46,982 bases of DNA from the NCBI GenBank assembly GCA_958423535.1, contig CATZRJ010000009.1:1-46982 (forward strand). Direction: 5' to 3'. The translations under genes were made by a program, and so were the position numbers. The notes below the pieces were generated by a model. It searched no databases, was not told the origin of the DNA, and saw nothing but the letters and a program-made list of their open reading frames with translations. Shown in pieces: positions 45,409 through 46,982 of the stretch. The stretch's first letter is position 1. Each line of letters begins with the position of its first letter. Source of the stretch: an uncultured Collinsella sp. (GTDB lineage Bacteria; Actinomycetota; Coriobacteriia; Coriobacteriales; Coriobacteriaceae).

Positions 45409-46809
45409 GTGTGCGCGATAATTCACTTTGGGACTGACGGTTGGCGAGCTCGCGTCGACGGAGACTTTACTATCGACAACGTCGCTCGTGTCACCGATGC
45501 TATCGGCGGGCTGTGGCAAAAGACGAATCCCGGTAAAACGGTATATGTAGGATTTGACACGCGACCGCAAGCGCGCGAGTTTGCCGAGCTCGCGGCGGGT
45601 GTGATTGCCGCCCACGGGCTCGATGCCGTGCTCGTGTCTCGGCCGGTGCCGACTCCCGCTCTTACGTGGGCGGCCGCTTATGACGGCGAGGCGTGCGGCG
45701 CGCTCATGGTGACGGGCTCACATCATCCGCAGGGCTATCTATGTCTCAAGCTGCGGATGGGCGATGGTTCGACGGCCAACCAGGATGTCATCGAAGAGCT
45801 CGAGGAGACGATGGCCACCGAGCCGCTGGGGCTCGAGGGGCAATACCGCACGGCGGATATCATTCCCGACTATATGCGAGCGGTGGCATCGTTTGTCGAT
45901 GCAGATGCCATTCGCGCTGCGCGTTTGCGTGTGGTGGTTGACCCCATGGGCGGAGCGGCTCAGGGATATCTTGCCGACTTGCTTCGAGAGCTTGGCGTCG
46001 AAGTCCACGAGATTCATGCCGGCGAGACGACCGATAGGGGAGATATTTGTCCCGACCCGGTTGAGCCGTGGGTGGATGCTTGTGAGCGTGTGGTTGTCGA
46101 GGACGGGGCGTGCGCCGGCCTGGTGACTGATGGCGACGCCGATCGCATCGGCGCGGTTGATGAGCGCGGTAGATATATACATCCGCATCAGATCATGGCG
46201 CTCGTTTTGGGCGACTTGGTCCAGTATCGCAATCTGGAGGGACGCGTCGTCGTCAACCTTTCTTGCTCCACGCTTGTGCGTCGCGTTGCCGAAGCGCTTG
46301 GCTGCCGCGTGGTCATCAAGCCCGTCGGTTTTAAATATATAGCGGCCGAGATGAAGAAGGGCGGTGTCCTCGTGGGTGGCGAAGAGGCCGGCGGCATCGG
46401 TATCGCAGCGCACATGCCCGAGCGTGATGGCATTCTTGCCTGTCTGATTTTGTGCGAGCTCATGGCCAAGACCGGTGCGCCCTTGGGCGTGCTCATCGAT
46501 CAGCTCGAGGCGAGCTTTGGCAAGACGAGCTACGGACGTCGAGATTTGCTGCTTGAGGCCGAGGATGCCGAGACGTTGCGCACGCTGCTTCCCGGCGTGA
46601 ATCCCAAGTCGATATGCGGCAAGGCGCCGCAGAGCGTAAGTCATATGGATGGTTTGCGCCTGGCATTCGGGGACGATACCTGGCTGCTGGTCCGTCCCAG
46701 TGGAACCGAACCGGTGGTGCGCGTGTACGCCGAGGGCTTTTCGGTGGAGGAGCGCGATGAGTTACTGGATGCCGGCTGCGATTTGGCCAGGGGCGCATAT
46801 CGGCTCTAG
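45409..46809 (+). CDS. Phosphohexomutase (phosphoglucomutase/phosphomannomutase family)
   Basis: A 466-residue enzyme that moves phosphate between C1 and C6 of a hexose phosphate. It begins with IIHFGTDGWRARV, the catalytic phosphoserine lies in MVTGSHHPQGY, the Mg2+ loop is VTDGDADRIG, the sugar loop is GGEEAGGIG, and the phosphate-binding loop is RPSGTEPVVR. The serine motif is SHHP instead of the common SHNP, and the sugar loop has Ala for Ser. The GTDGWR start argues against GlmM (usually GTDGIRG). GTG 45409 is chosen with GAGG 9 nt upstream; the earlier open-frame start at 45331 has no support. Sugar preference is not decidable here. Confidence 0.88.
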   Translation: MCAIIHFGTDGWRARVDGDFTIDNVARVTDAIGGLWQKTNPGKTVYVGFDTRPQAREFAELAAGVIAAHGLDAVLVSRPVPTPALTWAAAYDGEACGALMVTGSHHPQGYLCLKLRMGDGSTANQDVIEELEETMATEPLGLEGQYRTADIIPDYMRAVASFVDADAIRAARLRVVVDPMGGAAQGYLADLLRELGVEVHEIHAGETTDRGDICPDPVEPWVDACERVVVEDGACAGLVTDGDADRIGAVDERGRYIHPHQIMALVLGDLVQYRNLEGRVVVNLSCSTLVRRVAEALGCRVVIKPVGFKYIAAEMKKGGVLVGGEEAGGIGIAAHMPERDGILACLILCELMAKTGAPLGVLIDQLEASFGKTSYGRRDLLLEAEDAETLRTLLPGVNPKSICGKAPQSVSHMDGLRLAFGDDTWLLVRPSGTEPVVRVYAEGFSVEERDELLDAGCDLARGAYRL

Positions 46810-46982
46810 CCATGGGGCTGCTTTATATAAAGATGCGCTCGGCGAGCGGTAGCTAACAACTGGCAAACGTCAATTGATGGCACAATTGTGTAGGAAATGT
46901 GTACGCCCAGATTCCCGCCCACGGGGGCCCTCCGGTCTGGCAATATATCTCCTTGCCGCGCGGCCCGGTCGGACCGGATGAG
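46810..46982. other. Non-coding end of the window with small palindromes
   Basis: CTTTATATAAAG (about 46822-46833) and CACAATTGTG (46881-46890) are palindromes. GGCAA/TTGCC and the 13-nt palindrome CCGGTCGGACCGG near the right edge suggest a structured RNA or leader that continues outside. I recognise no known RNA family in what is visible. Confidence 0.3.

Noticed and set aside
46810..46982. A tRNA, SRP RNA or tmRNA at the right edge
   Set aside because: No cloverleaf, GGAAG-type SRP tip or tmRNA ends are visible in the part available.

Overview
The window looks like a chromosomal segment of a Gram-positive, GC-rich (roughly 60% by eye) actinomycete of class Coriobacteriia, most likely Collinsella or a close relative. 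The basis is gene content and style: a compact atpI-B-E-F-H-A-G-D-C operon followed directly by murA and an LCP-family gene, several AAA/DUF4143 ATPases, short palindromic repeats in the intergenic DNA, and a very large sortase-anchored adhesin. The assignment is inferred from familiarity with such genomes, not from a database search.

Layout. Positions 1-9,000 are accessory and metabolic: a truncated MarR-type regulator, a pyridoxal/pyridoxamine kinase overlapping a TIGR04076-like Cys-rich protein, two AAA/DUF4143 ATPases flanking a low-molecular-weight protein tyrosine phosphatase, an MFS exporter, a one-pass membrane protein and an aldose-1-epimerase-like protein. Positions 9,300-13,700 hold a complete polar amino-acid ABC importer (Tat-type lipoprotein, permease, ATPase) and an M20 dipeptidase. 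Positions 13,881-24,764 are one gene for a secreted, wall-anchored protein of about 3,627 residues: fibro-slime and SpaA-like domains, about 19 tandem FctA/Spy0128-like domains, a Pro-rich stalk and an LPEMG sorting signal. A decayed transposase end follows it.

Positions 25,500-32,400 return to core genes: prfA, prmC, a higBA-type toxin-antitoxin pair, a TsaC/Sua5 protein, glycerol kinase and uracil phosphoribosyltransferase. Positions 32,600-42,200 are the F1Fo ATP synthase operon, then murA and an LCP cell-wall ligase. The end holds peptidase T, divergent from a DtxR/MntR-like regulator, then a homocysteine S-methyltransferase and a phosphohexomutase.

Three observations stand out. (1) A G9 tract lies at codons 17-19 of the giant adhesin, between a strong ribosome binding site with its ATG and the signal peptide. 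Gaining or losing one G gives an early stop, which is the design of a phase-variable switch, ON in this assembly. (2) A dispersed structured element of about 150-170 nt occurs four times (361, 9022, 26581, 42201). Its helices are held by compensatory changes between copies, and three copies start within about 1 nt of a stop codon. This looks like an undescribed structured RNA or REP-like element family. (3) Both AAA/DUF4143 ATPase genes are preceded by repeat arrays with the same exact 33-bp period and a shared ATTTC(A/G)T core, although the arrays otherwise differ, suggesting a common operator architecture.

Several other short palindromic repeat families punctuate the intergenic DNA, and one matches a segment inside the M20 dipeptidase coding sequence.
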